Shown piece after piece: positions 50,790 to 59,376 of a stretch of 64,000 nt of DNA. The notes beneath the pieces are model-generated. The model ran no database searches. It worked only from the letters and a program-made list of their open reading frames with translations, and had not been told where the DNA came from. Positions within the stretch are counted from its first letter, which is position 1; each line of letters begins with the position of its first letter. The translations under genes were made by a program, and so were the position numbers. This stretch comes from Bog-473 sp963777485 (GTDB taxonomy: Bacteria; Actinomycetota; Acidimicrobiia; Acidimicrobiales; RAAP-2): NCBI GenBank assembly GCA_963777485.1, contig CAVZQP010000001.1, forward strand, positions 372,001 to 436,000, given 5' to 3'.

Positions 50790-52727
50790 TTACATCGAGG
50801 TGATGCCGATCATCTGCGCGTTCAGATGCTGCCCACCCATGGAGCCGAGGAACGGCGCGTCGCCGAAGGTGAAGATCCCGCCGTCTGAGCCCTGGAGCCA
50901 GTAGCCCGCACCGTCGTGGGTGGCCGAGATGCCGACGATCGGAGCGTTCAGGTTCGTGCCGTACATGGAGCCGTAGTTGGCAGCATTGCCGAAGCCCGCC
51001 ACGTTCCCGTTCCAACTCGAGAGCCAGTACCCGTTGTCGTTGTGGGTCGGCGCGATGCCGCTGATGGTGTAGCCGTCGGGCGCGGAACCCGGTGAGCCTT
51101 CGGCCGGAGCATTGCCGAAGTTGAAGACCTGACCGTTCGCGTCGACCATCCAATAGCCGCCGCCGAGGTAGCTGGGCGCGGCCGCCGTGATCGGATATGG
51201 CGGCGCGTTGCCGCCGGTCGACCCGTAGAACGGCGCGTCGCCGAAGGCGAATACACCGCCGTCGCTGGCGATGAGCCAGTACCCGCCGCCGTCGAGGGTG
51301 GGGACCATGCCGATGATCGGTTTATTCAGCACCATCGAGCCGGTCGACCCATAGAACTGTGCATCGCCGTAGGCGAAGATCCCTCCGTCGCTCGCGACGA
51401 GCCAGTACCCCTTCCCGTCGGGCGTCGCCGTCATGCCGACGACGGGCTTGTTCAGCCTGATCGCTCCGGTCGAGCCGTAGAACCGCGCCGCTCCGAACGT
51501 GAAGACGCCGCCGTCGGAAGCGACCTGCCAGTACCCCGGTGGGGGTTGCGGCGGAGGCGCCGGACAGGTCGGACCGACTGCCGGCGTCACAGCGGGGTCA
51601 GGATCGGAGAGGACCGGTGCCGGTGGGGTGCCCGGGCCTGTGAAAGACACGTCTGCTTCGTACATCGGCCTGATGCCGCAGTTGGAGTACCCGATCGTCG
51701 TGCCCTGCCAGGATGCGACGGCAAGCGTGGCCTGATCCGCCGTCTGACCCGCCCCAGTGAAGAGGGCGGGACCTCCGGGGCCGGACATGCCCGGCCCGCT
51801 GGAAAGGATCGGGCCGCTCAGCGTGGTCTGGTCCATGCACGATCCCATTGGGCCGGAGCAGCTGGCCCAACCGACTCCGTAGGCGGACGACGCCTCGACG
51901 TTGGCCGAGAAGAAAAGGTAATAGGAGCCGGCCGTCGTCTCGTACATGTTCGGGCCCTCGATGATCGAGCCTTCCCAGGAGCCCTGGCTGTTGGTCAGCA
52001 GTTGGTTGGTGGAGGTCGACGCCGGGGTCAAGAGATTCGACGTCAGCTGCACCGACCAGATCGTGGTGGCCTGTCCCACGCGGTTGCCGTCGTTCTTCCA
52101 GAGCAGCCACCAGGTGCCGGTGCTGTTGTCCTTGAACAGGTCGGGATCGATGCTGCCGCCCAGCGTCGCATCTCCCATGATCGTTGGTGCTCCCCACCCG
52201 CTGCCGTCTTGGCACACCATCGGCTGCGTCGACGAATCCCGATACGGCCCGGACGGACTCTGCGACGTCGCCACGCCGATGCACTGGTACCCGGGGTCCC
52301 GGTTTTCGGTCGCCGTGTAGTACATGACGAACTCGCTGCCGTTGAAAGCGACGGTCGGTGCCCACGTGTCCCCGGGCTTGGCCCAGGCACCGAGGTCATT
52401 CGTGGGCAGCGCATCCGTTGCCCATTGCGTCCAGGTGACCCCGTCGGTCGAGGTCGCCTCCTGGATGTTGATCTGTGTCTGACCCTGTGTCGGCGTGCTC
52501 TGCGTCGAGAATGCGTAGTCAGTGCCTTCGAAGCTGACGATGCTCGGGTCGGGAAAGTCACCTGGCAACACCGGGCTCCAGTTGCCGGGTGGGTTTGCGG
52601 GCGCAACCGAGACGTCGAAACCCAGCGCGCCGAACACCGACAGCAGCGCCGCGCCCACCACGATGAGAACGCGTGGGAAGGAAGCGAATCGTGCCCTGCG
52701 GATCTGGGGCCTGCGTTGGGGGAACAC
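50790..52727 (-). CDS. Secreted GH43-like glycoside hydrolase with six VASDGGIF-type repeats
   Basis: A 645-residue exported protein. A signal peptide (RVLIVVGAALLSVFGALGF) is followed by a five-bladed-propeller-like domain with GH43 marks: GDFPDPSIV (catalytic-base Asp), SIDPDLFKD (middle Asp) and IIEGPNMYE (acid Glu). These match arabinanase/xylosidase-type enzymes acting on plant polysaccharides. A Pro-rich linker leads to the C-terminal repeat array. The start at 52727 is taken because the signal peptide follows a basic N-terminus. The enzyme is inferred to work outside the cell. Confidence 0.8.
   Translation of the reverse strand: MFPQRRPQIRRARFASFPRVLIVVGAALLSVFGALGFDVSVAPANPPGNWSPVLPGDFPDPSIVSFEGTDYAFSTQSTPTQGQTQINIQEATSTDGVTWTQWATDALPTNDLGAWAKPGDTWAPTVAFNGSEFVMYYTATENRDPGYQCIGVATSQSPSGPYRDSSTQPMVCQDGSGWGAPTIMGDATLGGSIDPDLFKDNSTGTWWLLWKNDGNRVGQATTIWSVQLTSNLLTPASTSTNQLLTNSQGSWEGSIIEGPNMYETTAGSYYLFFSANVEASSAYGVGWASCSGPMGSCMDQTTLSGPILSSGPGMSGPGGPALFTGAGQTADQATLAVASWQGTTIGYSNCGIRPMYEADVSFTGPGTPPAPVLSDPDPAVTPAVGPTCPAPPPQPPPGYWQVASDGGVFTFGAARFYGSTGAIRLNKPVVGMTATPDGKGYWLVASDGGIFAYGDAQFYGSTGSMVLNKPIIGMVPTLDGGGYWLIASDGGVFAFGDAPFYGSTGGNAPPYPITAAAPSYLGGGYWMVDANGQVFNFGNAPAEGSPGSAPDGYTISGIAPTHNDNGYWLSSWNGNVAGFGNAANYGSMYGTNLNAPIVGISATHDGAGYWLQGSDGGIFTFGDAPFLGSMGGQHLNAQMIGITSM
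50793..51533 (-). repeat. Six tandem 42-residue repeats (array 3)
   Basis: Five full 42-residue units and a final 37-residue unit. The first two and the last are close to the VASDGGIF consensus; units 3-5 drift (VDANGQVF, SSWNGNVA) but keep length and the GYW start. It ends exactly at the C-terminus, as do arrays 1 and 2. Confidence 0.85.
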
Positions 52728-52909
52728 CGCTCTCCTCGTCCGATACCACCTTGTTCCGCTCGCCTATGGGCGGTCACTGCGTACGGGGTGCTGCACTGAT
52801 CCCCGCTCACGACAAAGCTAGCGAGTCGGCCAATCCTCGCGCGGTCGGCCGCCCCATCCGATCGGCGACATCGATGGCAACTAGATTTCCGTGGGACGAA
52901 GGGACGGCC

Positions 52910-53359
52910 ATGGCCGAGCAGCGCAACAAAGTGGTGGACGCCGGCTTCAAGGTCATGAACGGCGTGCACCGCGGCATCTTCGCCGCCACCGGTGGCCGTT
53001 TCCCCCGCACGCTCCTGGGCATGGCCGCCGTCGAGCTGCGCACGATCGGGCGCAAGTCGGGGCAGACGCGCACCACGATGCTGACTTCCCCGATCCACGA
53101 CGACACACGGGTGGTCCTCGTGGCCTCCAAGGGCGGCGACGACCGTGACCCGCAGTGGTACCGCAACCTCTCGGCCAACCCCGCCGTGGAGGTCCTCATC
53201 GACGGCACCACCCGCAAGATGCGGGCTCGCACCGCCTCGCCGGCAGAGAAGGCCGCGCTGTGGCCCGACATCGTGGCCGCCTACAAGCACTACGACAGCT
53301 ACCGGAAGCGGGCCGACCGCGACATCCCCGTCGTGATCTGCGAGCCGGTGCCGGCCTGA
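52910..53359 (+). CDS. Deazaflavin (F420)-dependent nitroreductase-like protein, Ddn family
   Basis: A 149-residue split-barrel protein. Family blocks: AVELRTIGRKSGQTRTTMLTSPI, VLVASKGGDDRDPQWYRNLSANPAVEVLIDG, and a C-terminal PDIVAAYKHYDSYRKRADRDIPVVICEP. These match Ddn-type enzymes, which bind F420 and reduce quinones or nitroimidazoles in mycobacteria. ATG 52910 is chosen; an upstream ATG at 52874 adds 12 residues. It precedes the YbjQ-like operon by 47 bp and may or may not belong to it. Confidence 0.85.
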   Translation: MAEQRNKVVDAGFKVMNGVHRGIFAATGGRFPRTLLGMAAVELRTIGRKSGQTRTTMLTSPIHDDTRVVLVASKGGDDRDPQWYRNLSANPAVEVLIDGTTRKMRARTASPAEKAALWPDIVAAYKHYDSYRKRADRDIPVVICEPVPA

Positions 53360-53406
53360 CCGTTCCGCCAGGGCCGCCCGCTCGGGCCGGGGAGTCGGAC
53401 GATACG

Positions 53407-53877
53407 ATGCGACCAATGTCGATGGAGCCCATGGGCTCGCCCGGCGATGATGCTGGTGCGGTCGTCGGCGCAGGCCAACAGTCAGAGGATCAGTCCTTCG
53501 ACCTGAGCATGGCGGTCTCACAGCTGGCGTCCAACAGCACGGACGCACGCATCATGCTCAAGCTCCTGGCCTCCCAGCTCGCCGACGCGTTGGGCGATCG
53601 TTTGGTCGTCGAGCGTGCCGGCGGGCGGTTCCGCAAGTCCGACGAGATCAAGTCCGTGCGCGTCACGCTCGGCGACGACTCGCTCGAGGCGGACGTGCAA
53701 GGCCCGGCGGTGCGCTGCAGCATCGGACACTCGTCGGGCGGCATCCGCATCCGCAGCGAGCAGGTGGACATGAACACTTGGCTGACCCGCCTGCTCAGCA
53801 CCCTGCAGGCCGAGGCCGCCACGAGCGAGCAGACCCGCGTCGCGCTCGAGAACATCGTGATCGGAGGACAGACGTGA
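53407..53877 (+). CDS. Uncharacterised protein, first gene of the YbjQ-like operon
   Basis: A 156-residue soluble protein. Residues about 35-70 are helical (MAVSQLASNSTDARIMLKLLASQLADALG), then a strand-rich central section (RLVVERAGG, VRVTLGDDSLEADVQGPAVRCSIGHSSGGI) and a C-terminal helix (TWLTRLLSTLQAEAATSEQTRVALENI). No family is recognised. The stop overlaps the next start as GTGA, so it is translated with the three YbjQ-like genes. It may be a partner protein of that set. Confidence 0.75.
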   Translation: MRPMSMEPMGSPGDDAGAVVGAGQQSEDQSFDLSMAVSQLASNSTDARIMLKLLASQLADALGDRLVVERAGGRFRKSDEIKSVRVTLGDDSLEADVQGPAVRCSIGHSSGGIRIRSEQVDMNTWLTRLLSTLQAEAATSEQTRVALENIVIGGQT

Positions 53878-54695
53878 CCGACCCCAGCGCCCAGGCTCCC
53901 GCGCCCGAGCCCCACGACCTCCCTAAGGACGCCGCCCACCGGCTCGAGGAGCTCGAGCACGGGCTGTTCACCTCCGACCTCTCGGTCAACGAGTTCCTGC
54001 TCGTCAAGGAGGCCGGGTTCCACCCGCTCGGCTTCGTGATGGGCTCGTCGATCTACCACATCGGTATCCAGACCCGGAAGTGGGGGGAGAGCCAGGAGCT
54101 GACCAAGTTGACCGAGGCGATGTACACGGCCCGCGAGCTCGCCATGAACCGGATGGAGGAGGAGGCCCAAGAGCTCGGTGCCGACGGCGTGGTGGGAGTG
54201 CGGCTCGATGTCAACTACTACGAGTGGGGCAACGACTCCGCCGAATTCATCGCCTTCGGCACAGCGGTCAAGGCCGAGGACGGCAACTCGTACCGGAACG
54301 CATTGGGCAAGCCCTTCACCTCCGACCTGTCGGGTCAGGATTTCTGGACCCTTATGCAGACGGGCCACGTGCCCCAGGGTCTCGTGATGGGCACGTGCGT
54401 GTTCCACATCGCGCACCGCAAGCTGACCCAGGCCCTCGGGTCGATGGGACAGAACGTCGAGCTGCCGAACTTCACCCAGGCCCTCTACGAGGCGCGCGAG
54501 CTGGCGATGACGCGGATGCAGGACGAGGCAGGTCGCCTGAACGCCAGCGGCATCGTCGGCGTTCGGCTCGAGGAGAAGTCGCACCAGTGGGGTTCGCACA
54601 CGATCGAGTTCCTCGCCCTCGGCACGGCAGTGACAAAAACCACCGGCGAGGTCACGTTGCCGAAGCCCACCACGATCATCTCGCTCGACAACTGA
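53874..54695 (+). CDS. Two-module YbjQ-like (heavy-metal-binding-domain) protein, first of three
   Basis: A 273-residue protein with two YbjQ-like modules. Module 1 (about residues 27-145) has LFTSDLSVNEFLLVKEAGFHP, then GFVMGSSIYHIG, MYTARELAMNRMEEEAQELGADGVVGVRLDV and EFIAFGTAVK. Module 2 (about 150-265) repeats the same order: PFTSDLSGQDF, GLVMGTCVFHI, LYEARELAMTRMQDEAGRL, GIVGVRLEE, EFLALGTAV. YbjQ proteins form ring-shaped oligomers of unknown function. GTG 53874 follows GGAGGACA and overlaps the previous stop. Confidence 0.85.
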   Translation: MTDPSAQAPAPEPHDLPKDAAHRLEELEHGLFTSDLSVNEFLLVKEAGFHPLGFVMGSSIYHIGIQTRKWGESQELTKLTEAMYTARELAMNRMEEEAQELGADGVVGVRLDVNYYEWGNDSAEFIAFGTAVKAEDGNSYRNALGKPFTSDLSGQDFWTLMQTGHVPQGLVMGTCVFHIAHRKLTQALGSMGQNVELPNFTQALYEARELAMTRMQDEAGRLNASGIVGVRLEEKSHQWGSHTIEFLALGTAVTKTTGEVTLPKPTTIISLDN

Positions 54696-55648
54696 TGACC
54701 GACCCGACCGGTCCGGTCGACCCAGCCACACCGCCGGGCCCGGCGGCGGGGGACTTGCCCGAGGCCGCCGTGCGCCGCCTGCAGTCGAGCGCGTTCTCGT
54801 CGGGCCTCACCGTGCCCGACTTCGCGGCCTGCCTCGAGCTCGGCCTCGAGCCGGTCGCGCTCGTGCAGGGGTTCTGCGTCATGCAATGGGGCTGGTACGG
54901 GCCCGGCTCGGGCTACATGCGCGGCATGTCGCCGTACAGTTTCGCGACAGGAGGCGCCGGCGGGTACTCGGAGACCTACCGCTGCCCTCACGGCTTCGTC
55001 TCCGCTGAGCACCGCACTTGGGGACAGAACCTCGAACAGCCGTGGGTCGAAGAGGCCTGGGCCCATGGCTATGGCACCGCCTATGCGCGCATGATCGAAG
55101 AAGCGACGGCCCACGGTGCGCACGGCGTGATCGGCGTCGTCGATCGCGTCGGGAACATCGCCGACACCGGGACGACCGAGTTCCACTTCCTCGGCACGGC
55201 GGTCACGGTCGACCACGGCCCGCCACCCGCTGGCGGGGTGCCCTGGAGCACGTATCTCGCCGGCCAGCGACTGACCAAGTCGATAGAAGCGGGCTTCATG
55301 CCCGTGGCCGTCGTGGCCTCGCTCGCCTCGGTCCGGGTGTGGGCATTCTGCATGACCGAATACCTCATGGAGGGCCAAGTCGGGATGGGCTGGGGCTACG
55401 CCAACACCGGGCCTCAGCTCGTCGACCAGGTGAGCAAGGCGCACATGGCGGTACGCCAGCTGGCCCGCAAACACGTGCGCGAACAGCTGGTGGGCGACGA
55501 GCTCCACGGCGCCACCATCGACGTCGCGACCCGCGAATTGGCGCAGGGTGACGAAGTCATCGACTGCACCCTCCGAGGAAACCGAGTCCGCCGCTTCAAG
55601 GACTTCGACCCCATAGCGGCGCCACGGCCGACGGTGCGACTCGGATGA
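54695..55648 (+). CDS. Two-module YbjQ-like protein, second of three (diverged)
   Basis: A 317-residue protein. Module 1 has AFSSGLTVPDFAACLELGLEP, AYARMIEEATAHGAHGVIGVVD and EFHFLGTAVT; it carries an inserted aromatic and Gly-rich loop (GWYGPGSGYMRGMSPYS) of about 30 residues. Module 2 is the most diverged: LTKSIEAGFMPVAVV, MAVRQLARKHVREQLVGDELHGATIDV. ATG 54695 shares one base with the previous stop (TGATG), so translation is coupled. Function unknown. Confidence 0.75.
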   Translation: MTDPTGPVDPATPPGPAAGDLPEAAVRRLQSSAFSSGLTVPDFAACLELGLEPVALVQGFCVMQWGWYGPGSGYMRGMSPYSFATGGAGGYSETYRCPHGFVSAEHRTWGQNLEQPWVEEAWAHGYGTAYARMIEEATAHGAHGVIGVVDRVGNIADTGTTEFHFLGTAVTVDHGPPPAGGVPWSTYLAGQRLTKSIEAGFMPVAVVASLASVRVWAFCMTEYLMEGQVGMGWGYANTGPQLVDQVSKAHMAVRQLARKHVREQLVGDELHGATIDVATRELAQGDEVIDCTLRGNRVRRFKDFDPIAAPRPTVRLG

Positions 55649-56520
55649 GCACCGCCGCACCCTCCGCGCCCGACCTGCGTGCGGAAATGAGAAAAGGCGC
55701 CGAGGCGCTCGCTACGGCTGCGCCGCCGTCCCAGGCGCGCGGCATCACGTCGGACTTCTCGGTCGACGAGGCGCTGCTGCTCCACTCCGCGGGCTGGGAG
55801 CCGCTGGACCTTGTCTGCGGCGTCGCGGTGGTCTCGGTGCCCGTCGGCGTGTGGAACTGGGGTCGCGGCGCGATCTCGCTTGCCTCCGACGCCCACAATG
55901 CGGCCGTCGACCAGGCCGCTCGAGCGCTGCGCGCGGAGTGCGGCAAGGTGCATGGGCACGGCGTCGTCGGTGTGCGCGTCGACGTGGAGGTTCGCACGCA
56001 CCACATCGAGGTCGCATTGGTCGGAACCGCAGTGCGGCCGGCCGACGGCAAGGATGCCCGGGGCAGCGACGCCGCGGAGGCGATGCCGTTCGTTTCGGAC
56101 CTCTCAGCCCGCGACTTCACGCTGTTGCTGCGTGCGGGCTGGATGCCCGTCGGTCTCGCGTTCGGCGCCTGCTTCGTTTACTCCCCTCGCCGTACCGCCG
56201 GCACCGCGATGAAGCAGTCGACGCAGAACGTCGAGCTGACTAACTACACCGAGGCCATGTACTCTGCCCGCGAGTCGGCCATGGAGAGGATGCAGGCATC
56301 CGCGCTCGAGGTCGGCGGAGAGGGCGTTGTGGAGGTGAAGGTGACGGAAGGGCCGATGAGTTTCGCCCGCCACGCAGTTGGCTTCACTGCGTGGGGGACG
56401 GCCGTGAAGCTGGTGGCCGACCAACATAAGTTCGTGCAGCCGGAGATGATCCTGCCGCTCGACGATGCCGTCATCACCTTCGAGGCCCAGAGCCTGCGCG
56501 GGGCGGGGCGGGGCCGGTGA
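55645..56520 (+). CDS. Two-module YbjQ-like protein, third of three
   Basis: A 291-residue protein. Module 1: GITSDFSVDEALLLHSAGWEP, AAVDQAARALRAECGKVHGHGVVGVRVDV, EVALVGTAV. Module 2: PFVSDLSARDFTLLLRAGWMP, GLAFGACFVY, MYSARESAMERMQASALEVGGEGVVEVKV, GFTAWGTAVK. It has a Gly/Arg-rich end. It overlaps the previous gene by 4 nt (ATGA) and the next by GTGA, so the five genes form one compact transcript. Confidence 0.8.
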   Translation: MSTAAPSAPDLRAEMRKGAEALATAAPPSQARGITSDFSVDEALLLHSAGWEPLDLVCGVAVVSVPVGVWNWGRGAISLASDAHNAAVDQAARALRAECGKVHGHGVVGVRVDVEVRTHHIEVALVGTAVRPADGKDARGSDAAEAMPFVSDLSARDFTLLLRAGWMPVGLAFGACFVYSPRRTAGTAMKQSTQNVELTNYTEAMYSARESAMERMQASALEVGGEGVVEVKVTEGPMSFARHAVGFTAWGTAVKLVADQHKFVQPEMILPLDDAVITFEAQSLRGAGRGR

Positions 56521-56924
56521 GGGCGGCGATGGACTGGGAGCGTTGGGCGCGGGCCTTTGAGGCAATCGAAGGTCCCGATGCGTTCGCGGCCCTGTTTGCG
56601 GAGGGCGGGCGCTTCTGCGATCCCGTGACGCCGTGGACCACGGATGTGCGCAAGGTGGCGACCGACACAGACGCCATCTTCCCGGACTGGTCGCAGCGGG
56701 TGGACCGGATTCGGGGTGGGGACGACTGGGCCGTGTTCGAGTGGACCGGCACCGCCACCTTCAAGGCCGGCGATGGGCCCGGCATTCCGATCGCGATGCA
56801 GGGCGCCACCGTCGTCGAGGTGAACGACGACGGCAAGGTCACGTCATGGCGCGACTACCTCGACACGAACGAGCCGACCCAGCAGATACAGGCCGGGCTC
56901 GAACGCGCGACCGAAGGCGGCTGA
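56517..56924 (+). CDS. SnoaL/NTF2-like protein
   Basis: A 135-residue protein of the NTF2-like fold. Helix DWERWARAFEAIEGPDAFAALFAEGGRFCDPV, then AIFPDWSQRV and WAVFEWTGTATFKAG, closing with ATVVEVNDDGKVTSWRDYLD. The family includes ketosteroid isomerases, epoxide hydrolases and polyketide cyclases, so no reaction can be named. GTG 56517 overlaps the previous stop; ATG 56529 is the alternative. Confidence 0.8.
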   Translation: MRAAMDWERWARAFEAIEGPDAFAALFAEGGRFCDPVTPWTTDVRKVATDTDAIFPDWSQRVDRIRGGDDWAVFEWTGTATFKAGDGPGIPIAMQGATVVEVNDDGKVTSWRDYLDTNEPTQQIQAGLERATEGG

Positions 56925-56942
56925 ACCTGCCGTGCCGGCGGC

Positions 56943-58034
56943 TCAGGCCTCGGCCTGCGCCGCTACGTCCTTGACGTGGGTCATGCGGGCGTCGCGGGCA
57001 GCGTCGCTTTCTTCGGCCGCCCGCTCGTCCTCTGCCATCTCCGCGTCGATGTCGGTGTCGGCGAAGCCGATGACCCCCATCTCCTCGAAGCCCTTCCGCA
57101 GGATCGGTCCCCACAGCCCTATGTCTTTGAGGATGGGCACGATCCGCATGAACAAGAAGTTTCGGAACTGCCGCCACGTCTCGCTCTCTTCGACATAGGT
57201 CGTGAGCTCCTGGGGCAGGTCCAAACGCTCAAAGACCTCCTGGCCCAAAAAGCGGTCGCGCATGAGATAGCAGGCTTCGACGCAGAAGGCCTCTCGCTCG
57301 TCCCGCTCGGCCTGCGTGAGCTGGGGGTAGAAGTCGCGCAGAGCGAGGCGGCCGAACATGACGTGCCTCGCCTCGTCCTGCATGACGTAGGCGTTGAGCG
57401 ACTTGGCAAGGGGTTCGGTTGCGTTGTTCCGGATGATGCCGAACGCCGCGAGGGCCAGGCCCTCGATCAGCACCTGCATCCCGAGATACGTCATGTCCCA
57501 ACGGCTGTCAGAGATGACGTCGTCGAGCAGTGCCTTGAGATCCTTGTTGAGCGGGTACACCAACCCGATTTTCTCGTGCAAATACCGGCTGAAAACCTCG
57601 ACATGGCGGGCCTCGTCGATCACCTGCGTCGAGGCGTAGAACTTCGAGTCGACGTCGGGCACGGTCTGGACGATCTTGGCGGTGCAGATCAGAGCGCCCT
57701 GCTCGCCGTGCAAGAACTGGCTGAAGCGCCAGGCCTCGACGTGCCGGCGCAGCTCGCCCTTCTGCTTGTCGTCCCACCTCTCCCACCACTCCGTGCCGAA
57801 GAGCGGGCTCAGTTCGTCGGGCATGCCGACCGGATGGTCGGGGTCGACATCGAGGCTCCAGTCCAACCGGTCGCTCCCGATCCACTGGCGCCGAGTCCCC
57901 TTGTCGTAGAGCCGCAGAAGTTGGTCGCGCCCGCCGGTGTAATCGAAGTCGAAGACGGTCGTAGAGGGGGACTCGACGCCCCATTTAGGTTCGAAGGCGA
58001 GTTCCGAGTCCTGGATAGTCGGGCTTGTGGTCAT
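56943..58034 (-). CDS. Ferritin-like diiron protein
   Basis: A 363-residue helical protein. Two ExxH motifs, VIDEARHVEVF near residue 142 and MQDEARHVMFG near 223, plus single Glu residues in HGEQGALI and LIEGLALAAF, give the diiron ligand set of ribonucleotide-reductase-R2/AurF-like oxygenases. The N-terminal 60 residues and C-terminal 90 residues lie outside the core. Possible roles include fatty-acid desaturation, N-oxygenation or aldehyde chemistry; no partner reductase is seen. It ends 18 bp from the convergent NTF2-like gene. Confidence 0.85.
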   Translation of the reverse strand: MTTSPTIQDSELAFEPKWGVESPSTTVFDFDYTGGRDQLLRLYDKGTRRQWIGSDRLDWSLDVDPDHPVGMPDELSPLFGTEWWERWDDKQKGELRRHVEAWRFSQFLHGEQGALICTAKIVQTVPDVDSKFYASTQVIDEARHVEVFSRYLHEKIGLVYPLNKDLKALLDDVISDSRWDMTYLGMQVLIEGLALAAFGIIRNNATEPLAKSLNAYVMQDEARHVMFGRLALRDFYPQLTQAERDEREAFCVEACYLMRDRFLGQEVFERLDLPQELTTYVEESETWRQFRNFLFMRIVPILKDIGLWGPILRKGFEEMGVIGFADTDIDAEMAEDERAAEESDAARDARMTHVKDVAAQAEA

Positions 58035-58131
58035 GAGCCCCCCTTTGTTCTGTTGTTCAGCCGGCGGCTCCGGCCCGGCCGTGGACGACGCTACCCCTTC
58101 CCCGTCTGGCCGTCATGCGCTGTCGGCCGAG

Positions 58132-59367
58132 TCAACGGAAGTCGAAGGCAACCTTGATGGCCCCGCTCTGCTCCTGGGTGGCCAAGAGGGTGAAGGCTTC
58201 GCGCCATTGCTCGATGCGAAAGATATGGGTCAGCATCCCCGTGAGGTCGACACGACCTTCGTCGGCGAGCCGCAGGTAGTGGGCGATCCCGTGCATGCGG
58301 ATCCCATCGACCTCTTCGACACCGAAGGCGTTGGAGCCGACCCACGAGATCTCCTTGAAGTAAAGCGGTGACCATTCCCAACGTTCCGGCGCGTGCACCC
58401 CGCTCTTGACCATCGTCCCGCGTGCTTTGAGGAGCCGGACACCGATTTCCGCCGTTTGCGCCGTGCCGACTGTGTCATAGACGACGTCGAATCCGCCGGG
58501 GTGGGCCATCGGGAGGCCGGTTGTGCCTTCGTGGCGTTGGAGCACGCCGCCGGACCAGGCCGCCGCCTCTTCTATGAGTTGCTCGACCGGAAACGGATCG
58601 ACCACGGCAGCACCCAATTTCTGTGCCAATGCGGCCTGCGCCGGCCATCGGGCGACCACCATGACCTCCACGTCGGGGTAGAGCGCCCGGATGATCGCGG
58701 TGACGGTAGTGCCGAGGGCACCGCCGCCGTACACGAGGACCTTGCCGCCTCGGGGTGGGGGATGGCGCGTGACCGAATGCAACGACACTGCGAAGGGGTC
58801 GGCCAAAACCGCCACCTCGTCGCTTACCCCGTCGGGTACCGGAATGAGCATCGTCTCGTGGGCGGGCAGGTACTCCGCGAAGCCGCCGGGCGCGTCCTTG
58901 GAGGTTCCTGTATGGATGCCGGCCGCGATCGGTCCCCGGGTGAAGTTCCAGCACAAGCTGTAATCGCCCGCCAGGCACGACCCGCAGGGCGGGTCGATGC
59001 CCCGTGGCCCGCACGAGAGCCACGGGTTGAGGACGACCCGCTGGCCCACCTCGAGCGTGGACACCGCCGGGCCGACCTCCACGACATCTGCAACGACCTC
59101 GTGGCCGAAAACGGTGGGGAACGTGAAGTAGCCGTTCAGTGCGCTATCGCCGTAGTCGTCGCCGAAGTCCATGAAGACCATCTTGGCGTCGGACCCGCAA
59201 ATCCCGGTAAGCCTGGTCTTGGCCACGGCCCAGTCGTCTCGGTAGAGGCTGGGACGGTCGAGCTCTTTCAACACCATGGGCGTATGCGAGAGGCCTACGA
59301 GCAGTTTGTTCGTTTCGTCCGGTGGTGCCCAGCGTTCGGGTCGCACACCGTAGAGCAGTCCTTGCAT
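58132..59367 (-). CDS. Zinc-dependent alcohol dehydrogenase (MDR family)
   Basis: A 411-residue medium-chain dehydrogenase. The catalytic zinc ligands fall in GICGSD and FGHEVVADVVEVGP; a structural-zinc-like Cys set is in CGPRGIDPPCGSCLAGDYSLC, with a longer insertion than usual between the first two Cys. The NAD(P) motif is VLVYGGGALGTTVTAI near residue 218. It may oxidise an alcohol made by the diiron enzyme upstream, 97 bp away. The exact substrate is unknown. Confidence 0.9.
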   Translation of the reverse strand: MQGLLYGVRPERWAPPDETNKLLVGLSHTPMVLKELDRPSLYRDDWAVAKTRLTGICGSDAKMVFMDFGDDYGDSALNGYFTFPTVFGHEVVADVVEVGPAVSTLEVGQRVVLNPWLSCGPRGIDPPCGSCLAGDYSLCWNFTRGPIAAGIHTGTSKDAPGGFAEYLPAHETMLIPVPDGVSDEVAVLADPFAVSLHSVTRHPPPRGGKVLVYGGGALGTTVTAIIRALYPDVEVMVVARWPAQAALAQKLGAAVVDPFPVEQLIEEAAAWSGGVLQRHEGTTGLPMAHPGGFDVVYDTVGTAQTAEIGVRLLKARGTMVKSGVHAPERWEWSPLYFKEISWVGSNAFGVEEVDGIRMHGIAHYLRLADEGRVDLTGMLTHIFRIEQWREAFTLLATQEQSGAIKVAFDFR

Positions 59368-59376
59368 CTTCCTCTC

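Noticed and set aside
53490..54731. 413-residue antisense frame over the YbjQ-like operon
   Set aside because: Shadow of overlapping plus-strand genes whose modules and coupled starts are clear.
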